The notes: a model not told the origin generated them from the sequence alone. A DNA stretch of 21,246 bases from Desulfobulbus sp. (GCA_028684915.1 JAQUEZ010000093.1:1-21246); one strand, 5' to 3'; positions 8,769 to 16,489 are shown, numbered from the stretch's first letter. Made by a program: numbers and translations.

Positions 8769-9550
8769 GGCATTACCAGGGTTCGAAAGGGCCCAAAATC
8801 AGGCAGGCAGCTCAGTGAAAGCATGAGCAGTCCGCCCAGGCCGACAAAGATCGCTCTTGCCTGCAGGTTCCAGGTTTTGGTGAGGTGGAGATGAAGAACG
8901 CAGGCGTAAAAAAACCAACCTGCCATGGTCAGGGTCAGGGCGGGATCTTCCCAGACCACCGGCGTGCCCCAGCCCAGATAGCACCAGAGTTCACCGCAGA
9001 ACATAGAGACGGTCCAGAGACCAAAGCCCAGGGCGGCCCAGCGTAGGGAAGACTGCAGAGCAACGGCGGGTCGCAATGAAGCGGAAGAGTCACCGACAAA
9101 GGGCCAGGCGCACAGGGCCCAAGCCGCGCTGATTGCACAACATCCTTTGGCGAGCAGGGCAAACCAGAGAAAGGCATGGGCAATCAGGGTCTTGGACTTG
9201 AGAAAGGGCAGATAAAAATCCTTGGGGAAAAAGATAGCCGCCGTCACCAAGCAAACAATGGTAGTGAGGATGATCCGCAGCACCCTTCGCTCGCCCGGGC
9301 GTGATGCCCTGCCGAGAAACACCATCAGCAGGCCCAAACAAAGGGGCAACGCCATTGGACCGAGATGCATGGGCAGCATGGGCCAGGCTTGGTAATAGCG
9401 GAGGCCAACTGTCACCAGATTGCATCCCAGGGCCGGAATCAGCAGGACCCGGGACAAAAACGACCACCTCAGGGGCAGGAAGGCGGCCATCAGGGCGGCC
9501 AGATAACAGAGACCGGCGCAAATAAAAAACGTTTGGGCAAGATGGCTCAT
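8765..9550 (-). CDS. CcsA/ResC-like polytopic membrane protein
   Basis: A very hydrophobic 261-residue protein with about eight membrane segments. Residues ~186-222 align with the tryptophan-rich haem-handling (WWD) region of CcsA/CcmC: GELWCYLGWG, then VVWEDP, then MAGWFFYACVLHLHL. The canonical core is partly degenerate: PVVWEDPALT stands where W-x-WDPKET is expected. A conserved-looking His at 125 (LIAHAFLWFALLAKGCC) and His220/His222 after the WWD region are compatible with haem ligands. The start is supported by AAGG 8 bases upstream. It is the first full gene after the riboswitch leader and is coupled to the ResB-like gene. It could assemble a cytochrome c, or carry haem or another tetrapyrrole across the membrane for this transport operon. 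Confidence 0.72.
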   Translation of the reverse strand: MSHLAQTFFICAGLCYLAALMAAFLPLRWSFLSRVLLIPALGCNLVTVGLRYYQAWPMLPMHLGPMALPLCLGLLMVFLGRASRPGERRVLRIILTTIVCLVTAAIFFPKDFYLPFLKSKTLIAHAFLWFALLAKGCCAISAAWALCAWPFVGDSSASLRPAVALQSSLRWAALGFGLWTVSMFCGELWCYLGWGTPVVWEDPALTLTMAGWFFYACVLHLHLTKTWNLQARAIFVGLGGLLMLSLSCLPDFGPFRTLVMP

Positions 9551-9702
9551 ATTCTTGCCTTAGAGGGAAGGGAGCAAGATACAAACAGCGCTACAGATAG
9601 TGGTTGCAGCACCCGAGGGAAAAGTAAGGGGAAATCCGCTGAGATGGCGATAAAGCGCCGCTGGCGAAAAAAAGAAAGGCCTGTGGCCTGAGAGTGTTGC
9701 AT
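9547..9702 (-). CDS. Possible 51-residue leader ORF
   Basis: An ATG at 9702-9700 opens a 51-codon frame, beginning MQHSQATGLSFFRQRRFIAI, which ends in a TGA overlapping the CcsA-like start codon (ATGA). A GAGGAG lies just upstream, although only about 2 bases separate it from the ATG. The product resembles no family I know. The overlap style matches the rest of the operon, which is the main reason to list it. It may equally be chance in a GC-rich leader, or a leader whose only role is translational coupling. Confidence 0.2.
   Translation of the reverse strand: MQHSQATGLSFFRQRRFIAISADFPLLFPRVLQPLSVALFVSCSLPSKARI
9667..9689 (-). terminator. Weak second hairpin with T-tract in the leader
   Basis: On the - strand AGGCC-ACA-GGCCT (5-bp stem, triloop) is followed directly by TTCTTTTTTT. 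It lies about 90 bases past the main terminator and inside the possible leader ORF. The stem is short, so termination or pausing here is only possible. Confidence 0.3.
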
Positions 9703-9779
9703 GGCTCCTCGCACGGGTTAGGTGATGGAGTCGACAACAATGAGGGGGGTGGCCACGGCCTGCAGTCGGTAGGGCTGAC

Positions 9780-9819
9780 AAAAAAAAATCCCGGATCGAC
9801 AAAAGCATCGATCCGGGAT
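9780..9819 (-). terminator. Intrinsic terminator, riboswitch expression platform
   Basis: On the - strand, perfectly complementary 12-base arms ATCCCGGATCGA (9819-9808) and TCGATCCGGGAT (9799-9788) enclose an 8-base loop. They are followed by a run of about nine T. It lies about 70 bases downstream of the B12 box, so it is well placed as the OFF switch of the riboswitch. Its 5' arm can also pair with GATCCGG inside the aptamer (9917-9911), a possible antiterminator. Confidence 0.88.
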
Positions 9820-9887
9820 AGCCCTATTTATCCGCAGAAATATATCATACCGGGTACGCCGCCGTCCACGCAGTCGTCTCCAATTAC

Positions 9888-10042
9888 CATTCAGGCAGGT
9901 CTTCTGACTTCCGGATCATCCTACTTGCTGCGTCTTCCCAACCTTTTGGTCAGTGACATCAATGCAGCGTTCGTCCTCGGTCACAGCGGCGGGCCCGTCC
10001 CCGAATTACGCAGGGTTCCCTATTGTGTTCTTACGAACACCT
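9888..10042 (-). promoter_or_regulatory. Cobalamin riboswitch
   Basis: Read on the - strand, the conserved cobalamin-aptamer blocks occur in the correct order: CAGGTGTTCG, then GGGAACCCTGCG, then GACGGGCCCGCCGCTGTGA, then GGTTGGGAAGACGCAGC. The B12 box AGTCAGAAGACCTGCC lies at about 9909-9894. Such aptamers bind coenzyme B12 or related corrinoids and repress downstream genes. Here the terminator that follows points to transcriptional control of the CcsA-like to TonB operon. Boundaries are approximate. Confidence 0.93.
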
Positions 10043-10054
10043 GAACTAGCCATG

Positions 10055-10083
10055 GATAAAACCGATGTTACCTATTAAGTCAA
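10055..10083 (-). promoter_or_regulatory. Sigma-70-type promoter of the riboswitch operon
   Basis: On the - strand TTGACT (10083-10078) and TTTATC (10060-10055) are separated by exactly 17 bases. This would place the transcription start near 10048, a few bases before the first conserved aptamer block. The leader to the first full gene would be about 500 bases. Confidence 0.65.
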
Positions 10084-10279
10084 GTGTTTTTTACTACAGG
10101 GAAAATCCGTTACTGCCGAAGGACTTGTCCTTATTTGCACCCCACCTTTTTGGGTAACGTGTTTGCCTGGCACCATTCTTCCTGCTCAACTTATCGGGGA
10201 CACCTTCACTAGGCCATCATCCTGTACGCACAGGGGGAGAGGAGAAAAAATCGGTCATGCGCAATGCTTGCTGCAATCT

Positions 10280-12649
10280 TCAATTGCACCCTTCCAGCAG
10301 GGCGAGCAAACGATCGTATTCCAAATTATCGGCCAGTTTTTTTAAAACCGAACCGATGACGCCATCCTGCTGTCCTATTGTTGCCACCACCGCCGTGATA
10401 CGGACAGTATCCAATTCAAGCACCGCTTGCAGCAAATCCGCACGCAGATCCGCCGGCAGGGTCGCCAAATCTTGGGGGAGGAGTACGATTTCCGCTTGCT
10501 CGGACACCTGTGGTTGCTCTTGTTCATAGAGATATGCAAGCCCGAGCTGTTCAGCCATGACCCGGAAGAGGTCTGCTTCGCGATAGGGTTTGCGCACGAA
10601 ATCGTCAAACCCCGCCGCCAGGACCGTTTCCCGCTCCTCCACTAACGCACTGGCCGTGAGCGCCACGATCCTGACCGACGCACCGCCCGGGGTGGCCTTG
10701 ATCCTTCGGGTCGCCTCCAGCCCGTCCATCACCGGCATACGGATGTCCATCCAGATAAACTGCGGGGCCCATTGCGCTGACATCTCCACCGCCTGCGCAC
10801 CATTCTCCACCGCCCGGACATCAAAACCCACCTGTTCGAGAAATTTGACCAGCAGAAGCCGGTTTTCCTTGCTGTCCTCGGCAACCAGGATCCGAGGAAC
10901 CGGTTGCGAGGGGGCCAGGCTGATCACCTGGCATGGCTGAGGTGTTTCCCGGAGATTCGATTCCTTGCCCTCCTGAATATCGCTTTCAAAACAAAACGTG
11001 CTGCCTTTACCCACCTGACTGGTGACGGTGACGTCTCCTCCCATCATCCGCGCATACTCCCGGCTGATGGACATGCCCAAGCCCGTCCCCCCTTGCTTTC
11101 GCCTTCCCGACGTCGTCTGCTCGAACGACTGGAAAACCTTGTCCAGTTCTTCTGCCGCGATCCCAAGACCGGTGTCCTCGACCTCTACACACAGACGTAT
11201 CTCTTCAGAGGAGTGGCGTTTTGCCGCAATCCGCAGGACAATGCCACCCCTGTCCGTGAATTTGACGGCATTCCCGAGCAGATTGATCAGAATCTGGCGG
11301 AATTTATTTTCATCCGTCACCACGTAGCGGGGCAGATCGGGAGCAAGATCCAGGTCAAAAAAGAGACCCTTGCCGTTGGTCCTCATGTTGAACATAACGT
11401 GAAGGTCACGCAGCATGGCGGGGAGATCGAAGGTACAGGGATCCAGAGTGATGCGCCTGGCCTCGATCTTGGATATCTCCAGGACCTCGTTGATTAGTGT
11501 CAACAGATGCTCACCACTGCGATTGATCGTCTGTAGATACTCCAGATGTACAGGGTCCTGAGAGGCTGTCCGCTGCATGAGCTGTGAGTAGCCCAGAATG
11601 GCATTAAGCGGAGTGCGGAGTTCGTGACTCATATTGGCAAGGAACTCGCTTTTTGCCTGGTTGGCCGCATCCGCTGCTTCTTTAGCCCGCCGCAGTTCCT
11701 CGGTGATTTGTTTTTGTACCGTGATATCCTCAATAACCAGGACGACCTCCCCCTCTTGTGCCGACACGTCAAGGACTCGCGAGAAGATAATAAGATAGTC
11801 TCGAACCCCGTCTTGTTCCATGACCTGCTTCTCAAAGCTCAGATGCATCGCATCGCTAACAGCAAAGGATTGGAGATCATCGGTTAACGAAGCAATCAGC
11901 AGTTCCAAAGCATAGTCGGGAGAATCATCGGAAGAAGCGCATTGCGAGAGCAATACCTTCGAAGTCAGTCCTTGCGCCGCCGGACTGTAATAATGGGCTC
12001 CGGGTGTGTCTTGCGCCTGAAAACGCCTGGCCGCAGCATGGTTCAAATTGAGCACATTGCGGTCCTTATCCAGAATAAAGACCATGTGCGGATGGCTTTC
12101 AAACAGCGTCAGATACCGGTTCTTCTCGTTGGTCATCAACCGGTTTCTGGCCTGAAGCTCTTCAATCAACTTGCCCTGGTCGGATTCCGCCCACTCGATA
12201 CAATACGCGATCTCCAGCCGATCAAAAAAACGTTCAACCAGGTTTAGGCAAAAAGAGGCAAAGGAAGGCAGATATTCGGCATCACGCACCATCTCCTTGT
12301 AACTTTCCCGGTAATATTTCATCAAGCCCAGGAACATGCCTAAACTCACGCCGCGCTCACGGTGGCGCCGGGCTTCGATACAACCGAATGCAGCAATGGG
12401 ATCGTCTACAAACGTATCATCCGGCCCCAATTCCAAGTTTGGGGGCTCCCCTTGGATGCCAGCGAGGAGGGCTGCGGACAAGCCCGAGATCGATAGCCGC
12501 CAGGCCTCCCGGAGCGTTGAAGTGTATTTCGCATACTGATATTTTTTTGCATAACCGAGAATCCTTTCCATGAGCCAGTCTTCACGATCAGCGATGAGCG
12601 TGCGAAAAGAGTCGATATCTGCCTTTGCAAAATTGTTTGTACCAGTCAC
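10280..12649 (-). CDS. Hybrid histidine kinase (PAS-HisKA-HATPase-REC plus conserved tail)
   Basis: From GTG 12649 the protein has 789 residues; AGGAG lies 7 bases upstream, while the upstream GTG at 12670 has no ribosome site. Residues ~10-165 form a helical N-terminal input region I do not recognise. A PAS-like domain follows (~175-310). HisKA has H-box [16 protein letters not shown] with the phospho-His at ~342. The ATPase shows an N-box ([11 protein letters not shown]), G1 ([18 protein letters not shown]) and G2 ([10 protein letters not shown]). The receiver (~586-705) has phospho-Asp ~635 ([19 protein letters not shown]) and Lys in RKPY. A tail of ~85 residues ends [11 protein letters not shown]. 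There are no membrane segments, so it should be a cytoplasmic sensor. The ligand is unknown. This is the only intact copy of an architecture whose C-terminus recurs as relics upstream. Confidence 0.92.
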   Translation of the reverse strand: MTGTNNFAKADIDSFRTLIADREDWLMERILGYAKKYQYAKYTSTLREAWRLSISGLSAALLAGIQGEPPNLELGPDDTFVDDPIAAFGCIEARRHRERGVSLGMFLGLMKYYRESYKEMVRDAEYLPSFASFCLNLVERFFDRLEIAYCIEWAESDQGKLIEELQARNRLMTNEKNRYLTLFESHPHMVFILDKDRNVLNLNHAAARRFQAQDTPGAHYYSPAAQGLTSKVLLSQCASSDDSPDYALELLIASLTDDLQSFAVSDAMHLSFEKQVMEQDGVRDYLIIFSRVLDVSAQEGEVVLVIEDITVQKQITEELRRAKEAADAANQAKSEFLANMSHELRTPLNAILGYSQLMQRTASQDPVHLEYLQTINRSGEHLLTLINEVLEISKIEARRITLDPCTFDLPAMLRDLHVMFNMRTNGKGLFFDLDLAPDLPRYVVTDENKFRQILINLLGNAVKFTDRGGIVLRIAAKRHSSEEIRLCVEVEDTGLGIAAEELDKVFQSFEQTTSGRRKQGGTGLGMSISREYARMMGGDVTVTSQVGKGSTFCFESDIQEGKESNLRETPQPCQVISLAPSQPVPRILVAEDSKENRLLLVKFLEQVGFDVRAVENGAQAVEMSAQWAPQFIWMDIRMPVMDGLEATRRIKATPGGASVRIVALTASALVEERETVLAAGFDDFVRKPYREADLFRVMAEQLGLAYLYEQEQPQVSEQAEIVLLPQDLATLPADLRADLLQAVLELDTVRITAVVATIGQQDGVIGSVLKKLADNLEYDRLLALLEGCN

Positions 12650-12703
12650 CCTTTCTCTCCTTTTCACCACGCTTTTCTAGCGAATTCCAACACTACACTC
12701 TCG

Positions 12704-14035
12704 TCATAACAAACACGGCGGCATCATCGGCAGGCGGATAATGAAGGTTGTCCCCACATCTGTTGCTGTTTCAAAGGCAAGGGTACCATTATGCTTATTG
12801 GTAATAACATCGTAGGCGATGGTCAGCCCCTGACCGGTCCCTCTGCCGACTTCCTTGGTGGTGAAAAAAGGATCAAAGACCTTGTGTCGAATATGCTCGG
12901 GGATGCCGGCACCTGTGTCGGTAATCAAAATTTCCACATCCTGGTCGTGTTGTCTCGTCGTTATGGTAATCGTTCCTTTGGTACCCGTTGGATTGCGGCC
13001 GAATCGTTGTTCAATGGCATGGGCAGCATTGATCAGCAGGTTCAAAAAGACCTGACTCATTTCATCGGCGAGACACGGCACGAGTTGCAGCGCAGGGTCA
13101 AGGTCGGTCTCAACTATTGCCACATATTTCCATTCATTTCTTGAAACCGTGATTGTGGTCTCGATAATGCGATTGAGATCGGCACTAACCTTCTCCTTGC
13201 TTCCAGGATGTGAAAATTCTTTCATCGCCTGGAGAATGGAGGTGACACGTTGTATGCCTTCCGCTGATTGGATGAGAGCGCGAGGAATCTCTTCTTTGAG
13301 ATAATCCCAGTCAAGGTGGGCAAGGATTGCTTCATTAGCCTTGATCTGCTCCTCGGTTACAGGACCTATTTTTACGGATTCAAGGAGATTCAAAAAAGCA
13401 TTGATGAGTTGCGATGCTTCTTCGAAGGCTTCGCTGAGGAAAGAGATATTTGCGCTGATGAATTGGGCCGGGGTATTGATTTCATGTGCGATACCGGCTG
13501 CCAATTGACCGACTGACTCCAGTTTTTGAGCCTGCAGCAGCCGGGCATGGAGTTGTTCCTGTTCCTGTTGCGCCTTGATACGTTCGGCACTCGCCTGCAG
13601 GAGCTGCGCATTCTGTATTTCCAACTGCCGATGCATCCGCCGCAAGGCCAGGTGTGTTTCAACCCGCGCCAACACCTCTTCCGCTTGAAACGGTTTGGTA
13701 ATGAAATCGACGCATCCGGCCGCAAATCCCTTGACCTTGTCTTTGGTCGCGTCAAGGGCGCTGATAAAGATAACTGGGATGTCGCGGCACGTCTCTTTCG
13801 ACTTCAAGATCCGGCACACCTCATAGCCATCCATGTTGGGCATTTGCACATCCAGCAGAATCAGGTCGGGCTGCCGGAAGGTGACGGATCGCAATGCCAA
13901 CTGGCCGGTGCTGGCGGGGCGTACTCGATAACCCTGTTCGGTCAGAATCTCCATCAACAGCTTCAAATTTGCCGGGATATCATCAATGACGAGGATCTCG
14001 GCCGGGATCATTTCTTGCGGTTCCTGCTGCATCAT
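12704..14035 (-). CDS. Receiver-histidine kinase (REC-HisKA-HATPase)
   Basis: 443 residues. The N-terminal receiver (~12-130) has DD at 18-19, phospho-Asp 62 (LILLDVQMPNMDGYEV) and KPF with Lys114. A coiled-coil linker follows (~130-175). The kinase core has the H-box AAGIAHEINTPAQFISANIS with His184, an N-box (LNLLINAAHAIE), G1 (DTGAGIPEHIRHKVFDPFFTTK) and G2 (GRGTGQGLTIAYDVI). No DNA-binding or membrane segment is present, so it is probably a phosphorelay member receiving phosphate from a hybrid kinase. GGAGAGGGA precedes the ATG, and the ATG overlaps the stop of a relic hybrid-kinase tail. Its receiver is closely similar to that of the protein at 14329-15921, indicating duplication. Confidence 0.92.
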   Translation of the reverse strand: MMQQEPQEMIPAEILVIDDIPANLKLLMEILTEQGYRVRPASTGQLALRSVTFRQPDLILLDVQMPNMDGYEVCRILKSKETCRDIPVIFISALDATKDKVKGFAAGCVDFITKPFQAEEVLARVETHLALRRMHRQLEIQNAQLLQASAERIKAQQEQEQLHARLLQAQKLESVGQLAAGIAHEINTPAQFISANISFLSEAFEEASQLINAFLNLLESVKIGPVTEEQIKANEAILAHLDWDYLKEEIPRALIQSAEGIQRVTSILQAMKEFSHPGSKEKVSADLNRIIETTITVSRNEWKYVAIVETDLDPALQLVPCLADEMSQVFLNLLINAAHAIEQRFGRNPTGTKGTITITTRQHDQDVEILITDTGAGIPEHIRHKVFDPFFTTKEVGRGTGQGLTIAYDVITNKHNGTLAFETATDVGTTFIIRLPMMPPCLL

Positions 14036-14172
14036 TCCCTCTCCGATTCGGCGTTGTTACCCTCCAACAGGGCGAGCAACCGTTCATCCTGCACATTCTC
14101 GGCAATTATTTGCAACTTCTGGCCGATGCCTGTACGTTGTTGCGACACAACCAAAGGCTGCGTATCATCCTT
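14032..14172 (-). pseudogene. Relic of a hybrid-kinase C-terminal tail
   Basis: A short - strand frame reads ...[25 protein letters not shown]... and stops in a TGA overlapping the start of the REC-kinase at 14035. It aligns with the C-terminal tail of the intact hybrid kinase ([22 protein letters not shown]). Only about 45 codons survive; an in-frame stop lies just upstream and the rest of the kinase is gone. It marks a former hybrid kinase placed directly upstream of this REC-kinase. Confidence 0.7.
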
Positions 14173-14273
14173 AACCTACTGTTTTTTCCAATGTATCCCC
14201 AGATGCACGCCAACGTAACACGCACATCACCCTTTTTTGATGGTCTCGCAAAAAAGTCTGCATTTGCCCGTTA

Positions 14274-14346
14274 ACGTCATTCCATCTTAGGCCGGAATCC
14301 ATTGATTTCGACAAGTTATGGACTCCAGCTAGCGCTGGAGTGGCGG
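14274..14346. repeat. REP-like imperfect inverted repeat
   Basis: The segment begins CGTCATTCC, contains GGCCGGAATCCAT, then ATGGACTCCAGC and CGCTGGAGTGGCGG. It has the look of the dispersed palindromic intergenic repeats common in Proteobacteria (GTCATTCC...GGAATCCA...TGGACTCC...GGAGTGACG type). An inner palindrome CTCCAGC-TAGC-GCTGGAG (14323-14340) carries the stop codon of the kinase gene at 14329. Copy number cannot be judged from one window. Confidence 0.6.
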
Positions 14347-15921
14347 AAAGATATCCGCACACGGTTCGAACGCGGGAAGATACACATGCACGATCGTCCC
14401 GCCACCAGCCTTGGAGTCCAGGATGATATCTCCATAATGCCTTTTGACAATGACATAGGCCATGGTGAGCCCCATCCCCATTCCCTTTTGACTCCCTCTT
14501 TGTTTGGTGGTGAAATAGGGATCAAAAATTTGCGGGAAAACATCCGTGGGGATCCCCTTGCCGTGATCCTGCAGAATAAGATGAACATACTTGCCTGCAT
14601 TCACGGGGACGAACGAGTCCATCGTCAGCAACTCGTTTCTTGCCGATATATCTATGGTTCCACCTTGTTCCGACGCCTCCAGGGCATTAACGGTTAGGTG
14701 CATGACCATTTCCTTGATCTGCACGGCATCGCAATCAACCGGGCAGAGATCTTCGGCCAGATCGAGATCACCATGCACGTCGGTGCCCGACAATACCGTG
14801 GAAACGGCATCCGCTATCAATTCCCGGATGCCCTGCGGTCCCTTGCACGGTCGTATGCTTTCGGTCAAGGCGATCATTCGCTGTGTCAGCTCGCTTGACT
14901 GCTGACAAGCCCGTTCCGCTCCCTTGAGGTATTTGTGGACATCAGATATGGAATGCTCCAGGCTCATTGCCGCAAGATCGACATTACCCAGGATGATCCC
15001 CAAAAGATTATTGAAATCATGGGCAATTCCCCCTGCAAAGATGCCGATGGACTCCCATTTGCGCGCCCGTTGCAACTCGACTGCCATCTTTCTCAGAGCG
15101 CTCACGTCCATTAACGAGGCCACACTCTTTTGGGTCTCTGGAATCATGGCAACATTGAGAACAGTGTCTGTGATAATGCCTTGCCTGTTGACAAACTGGA
15201 ATTCATAGTTCGTCGGTACCGTGTGAGGATCAATCCGGCGCAACGCATGATTTTTTTCCATCTTCTCCAGATCCTCGGGGACCACAAAGGACGTCCAGAA
15301 CATTTTGCCCTCTATTTCTTCCTTGGAATAGCCGGAGAGCTTTGCAAAACGGCTATTGGCAAGAGAAATAATCTTGCTTTCCTCCAGGATGGCAAGTGCG
15401 GTGCCGGTATTTTCAACAACGGTACGGTAGATATTCTCGGATTGCCTCAGCGCCGCTTCAACCTGTCGGCGTTCAGCAATCTCCAGTTGCAGCCGGTTGT
15501 TTTGCCGTTCCAGTCGTGCCTGCAAGCGCCGCAGGGTAAGATGAGTCTCTACCCGAGCCAGTACCTCCGCCTCCTCAAAAGGCTTGGTGATGTAATCAAC
15601 GCCTCCGGCCTTAAACCCTTTGACCTTATCTCTGATCTCATCAAGGGCACTGATGAAAATCACCGGAATATCCCGGCTCTTCTCTTCAGCCTTTAAGGCT
15701 TGACACACCTCGTAGCCGTCCATGCCGGGCATCTTCACATCCAAAAGGATCAGGTCGGGTGGCCTGAGGGCAACGGATCGGAGGGCCAACTGCCCGCCGG
15801 TGGCCGGACGAACCCGATATCCCTCCCCTATCAAAATCTCATTCAACAGTTTTAGATTTGCCGGGATATCGTCGACAACAAGAATTTCGAACGAAACATC
15901 TTGTTGAGTTGCCTGGTGCAT
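14329..15921 (-). CDS. Receiver-PAS-histidine kinase (REC-PAS-HisKA-HATPase)
   Basis: 530 residues. The receiver (~11-130) has DD at 17-18, phospho-Asp 61 (LILLDVKMPGMDGYEV) and Lys113 in TKPF. A coiled linker leads to a PAS domain (~160-275). The kinase core has H-box GGIAHDFNNLLGIILGNVDL with His301, an N-box-like MHLTVNALEAS, G1 (DHGKGIPTDVFPQIFDPYFT) and G2 (GMGMGLTMAYVIVKRHYG). The His-Asp-Phe-Asn-Asn H-box is typical of kinases with PAS input. The start ATG shares one base with the stop of the upstream relic (TAATG). The last residues (FPPLQR) and stop codon lie within a REP-like repeat, so the native C-terminus was probably replaced by that insertion. Confidence 0.92.
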   Translation of the reverse strand: MHQATQQDVSFEILVVDDIPANLKLLNEILIGEGYRVRPATGGQLALRSVALRPPDLILLDVKMPGMDGYEVCQALKAEEKSRDIPVIFISALDEIRDKVKGFKAGGVDYITKPFEEAEVLARVETHLTLRRLQARLERQNNRLQLEIAERRQVEAALRQSENIYRTVVENTGTALAILEESKIISLANSRFAKLSGYSKEEIEGKMFWTSFVVPEDLEKMEKNHALRRIDPHTVPTNYEFQFVNRQGIITDTVLNVAMIPETQKSVASLMDVSALRKMAVELQRARKWESIGIFAGGIAHDFNNLLGIILGNVDLAAMSLEHSISDVHKYLKGAERACQQSSELTQRMIALTESIRPCKGPQGIRELIADAVSTVLSGTDVHGDLDLAEDLCPVDCDAVQIKEMVMHLTVNALEASEQGGTIDISARNELLTMDSFVPVNAGKYVHLILQDHGKGIPTDVFPQIFDPYFTTKQRGSQKGMGMGLTMAYVIVKRHYGDIILDSKAGGGTIVHVYLPAFEPCADIFPPLQR

Positions 15922-16376
15922 TACACTGTCTCCGATTTTCCATCGTCACTTTCCAACAACGCGAGCAGACGATCGTACTCCAGGTTCAGGGCAAGTTGTT
16001 GCAACATCGGGCCGAGGACTCCATCCCGCAGCGTAATTTCCGCCACCACATCCAGTGTACGCTCCGTATCCAATTCAAGTACAGCCTGGAGCAGGGCCGC
16101 GCGCAGCTCAGCCGGCAGGACGGACAGATTTCGAGAACTGAGGGCGGTTTCCGGGGCAGCGGACACTTCCGTTTTCTCTTGTTCGTAGAAGTAGGTAAGC
16201 ACGAGTTGTTCGCCCATGACCTGGAAGATATCCACTTGACAATAGGGCTTGAGCGTCACGATCATGATCTCGTCGCCTCCGGGAACGTCCTTGTTACTTC
16301 CAGCCCTCCCTCACCGACATGCGCATACCCATCCAAATGAACTGGAGTGACCACTTTTGAGCGGAATCCAATTCGT
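15921..16376 (-). pseudogene. Decayed C-terminal part of a hybrid histidine kinase
   Basis: Two disconnected - strand pieces match the intact hybrid kinase. The first (SAQKWSLQFIWMGMRM, ~16370-16308) parallels [16 protein letters not shown], with the phospho-acceptor Asp changed to Gly. A one-base loss then shifts the frame to GLEVTRTF, matching GLEATRRI. A deletion of about 30 codons follows, and the tail resumes as LKPYCQVDIFQVMGEQLVLT and continues to [11 protein letters not shown]. The open part (16265-15921, 114 codons) could still be translated, but it lacks a whole receiver. Sensor, kinase and ATPase parts are absent. Its stop overlaps the start of the next REC-kinase. Confidence 0.8.
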
Positions 16377-16465
16377 CGTACATGGGGAGTCCCCTCTTCT
16401 TGAACTTTGAGCGGTTCTAAAGTGGTAGACTTCCCATTTCACCCGCACTGTCAAACTTTGGGAGT

Positions 16466-16489
16466 CCGCCGGCAGAGCCGGTGGTTTAC
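16466..16489 (+). repeat. Hairpin followed by TTTAC
   Basis: CCGCCGGC-AGA-GCCGGTGG forms an 8-bp stem (one G-T pair) with a triloop, directly followed by TTTAC. Such hairpin-plus-TTAC structures recall ends of IS200/IS605-type elements. No transposase gene is present, so this is a suggestion only. Confidence 0.35.

Noticed and set aside
10200..10280. Terminator after the hybrid kinase gene
   Set aside because: A T6 run is present on the - strand (~10242-10247), but no stable stem precedes it.
16377..16440. IS21-like scar, from the phrase CACTTTTGAGCGG near 16351 and TTTGAGCGG near 16406
   Set aside because: The first copy lies within sequence that aligns with the hybrid-kinase receiver, and no terminal repeats or transposase remnants are visible.
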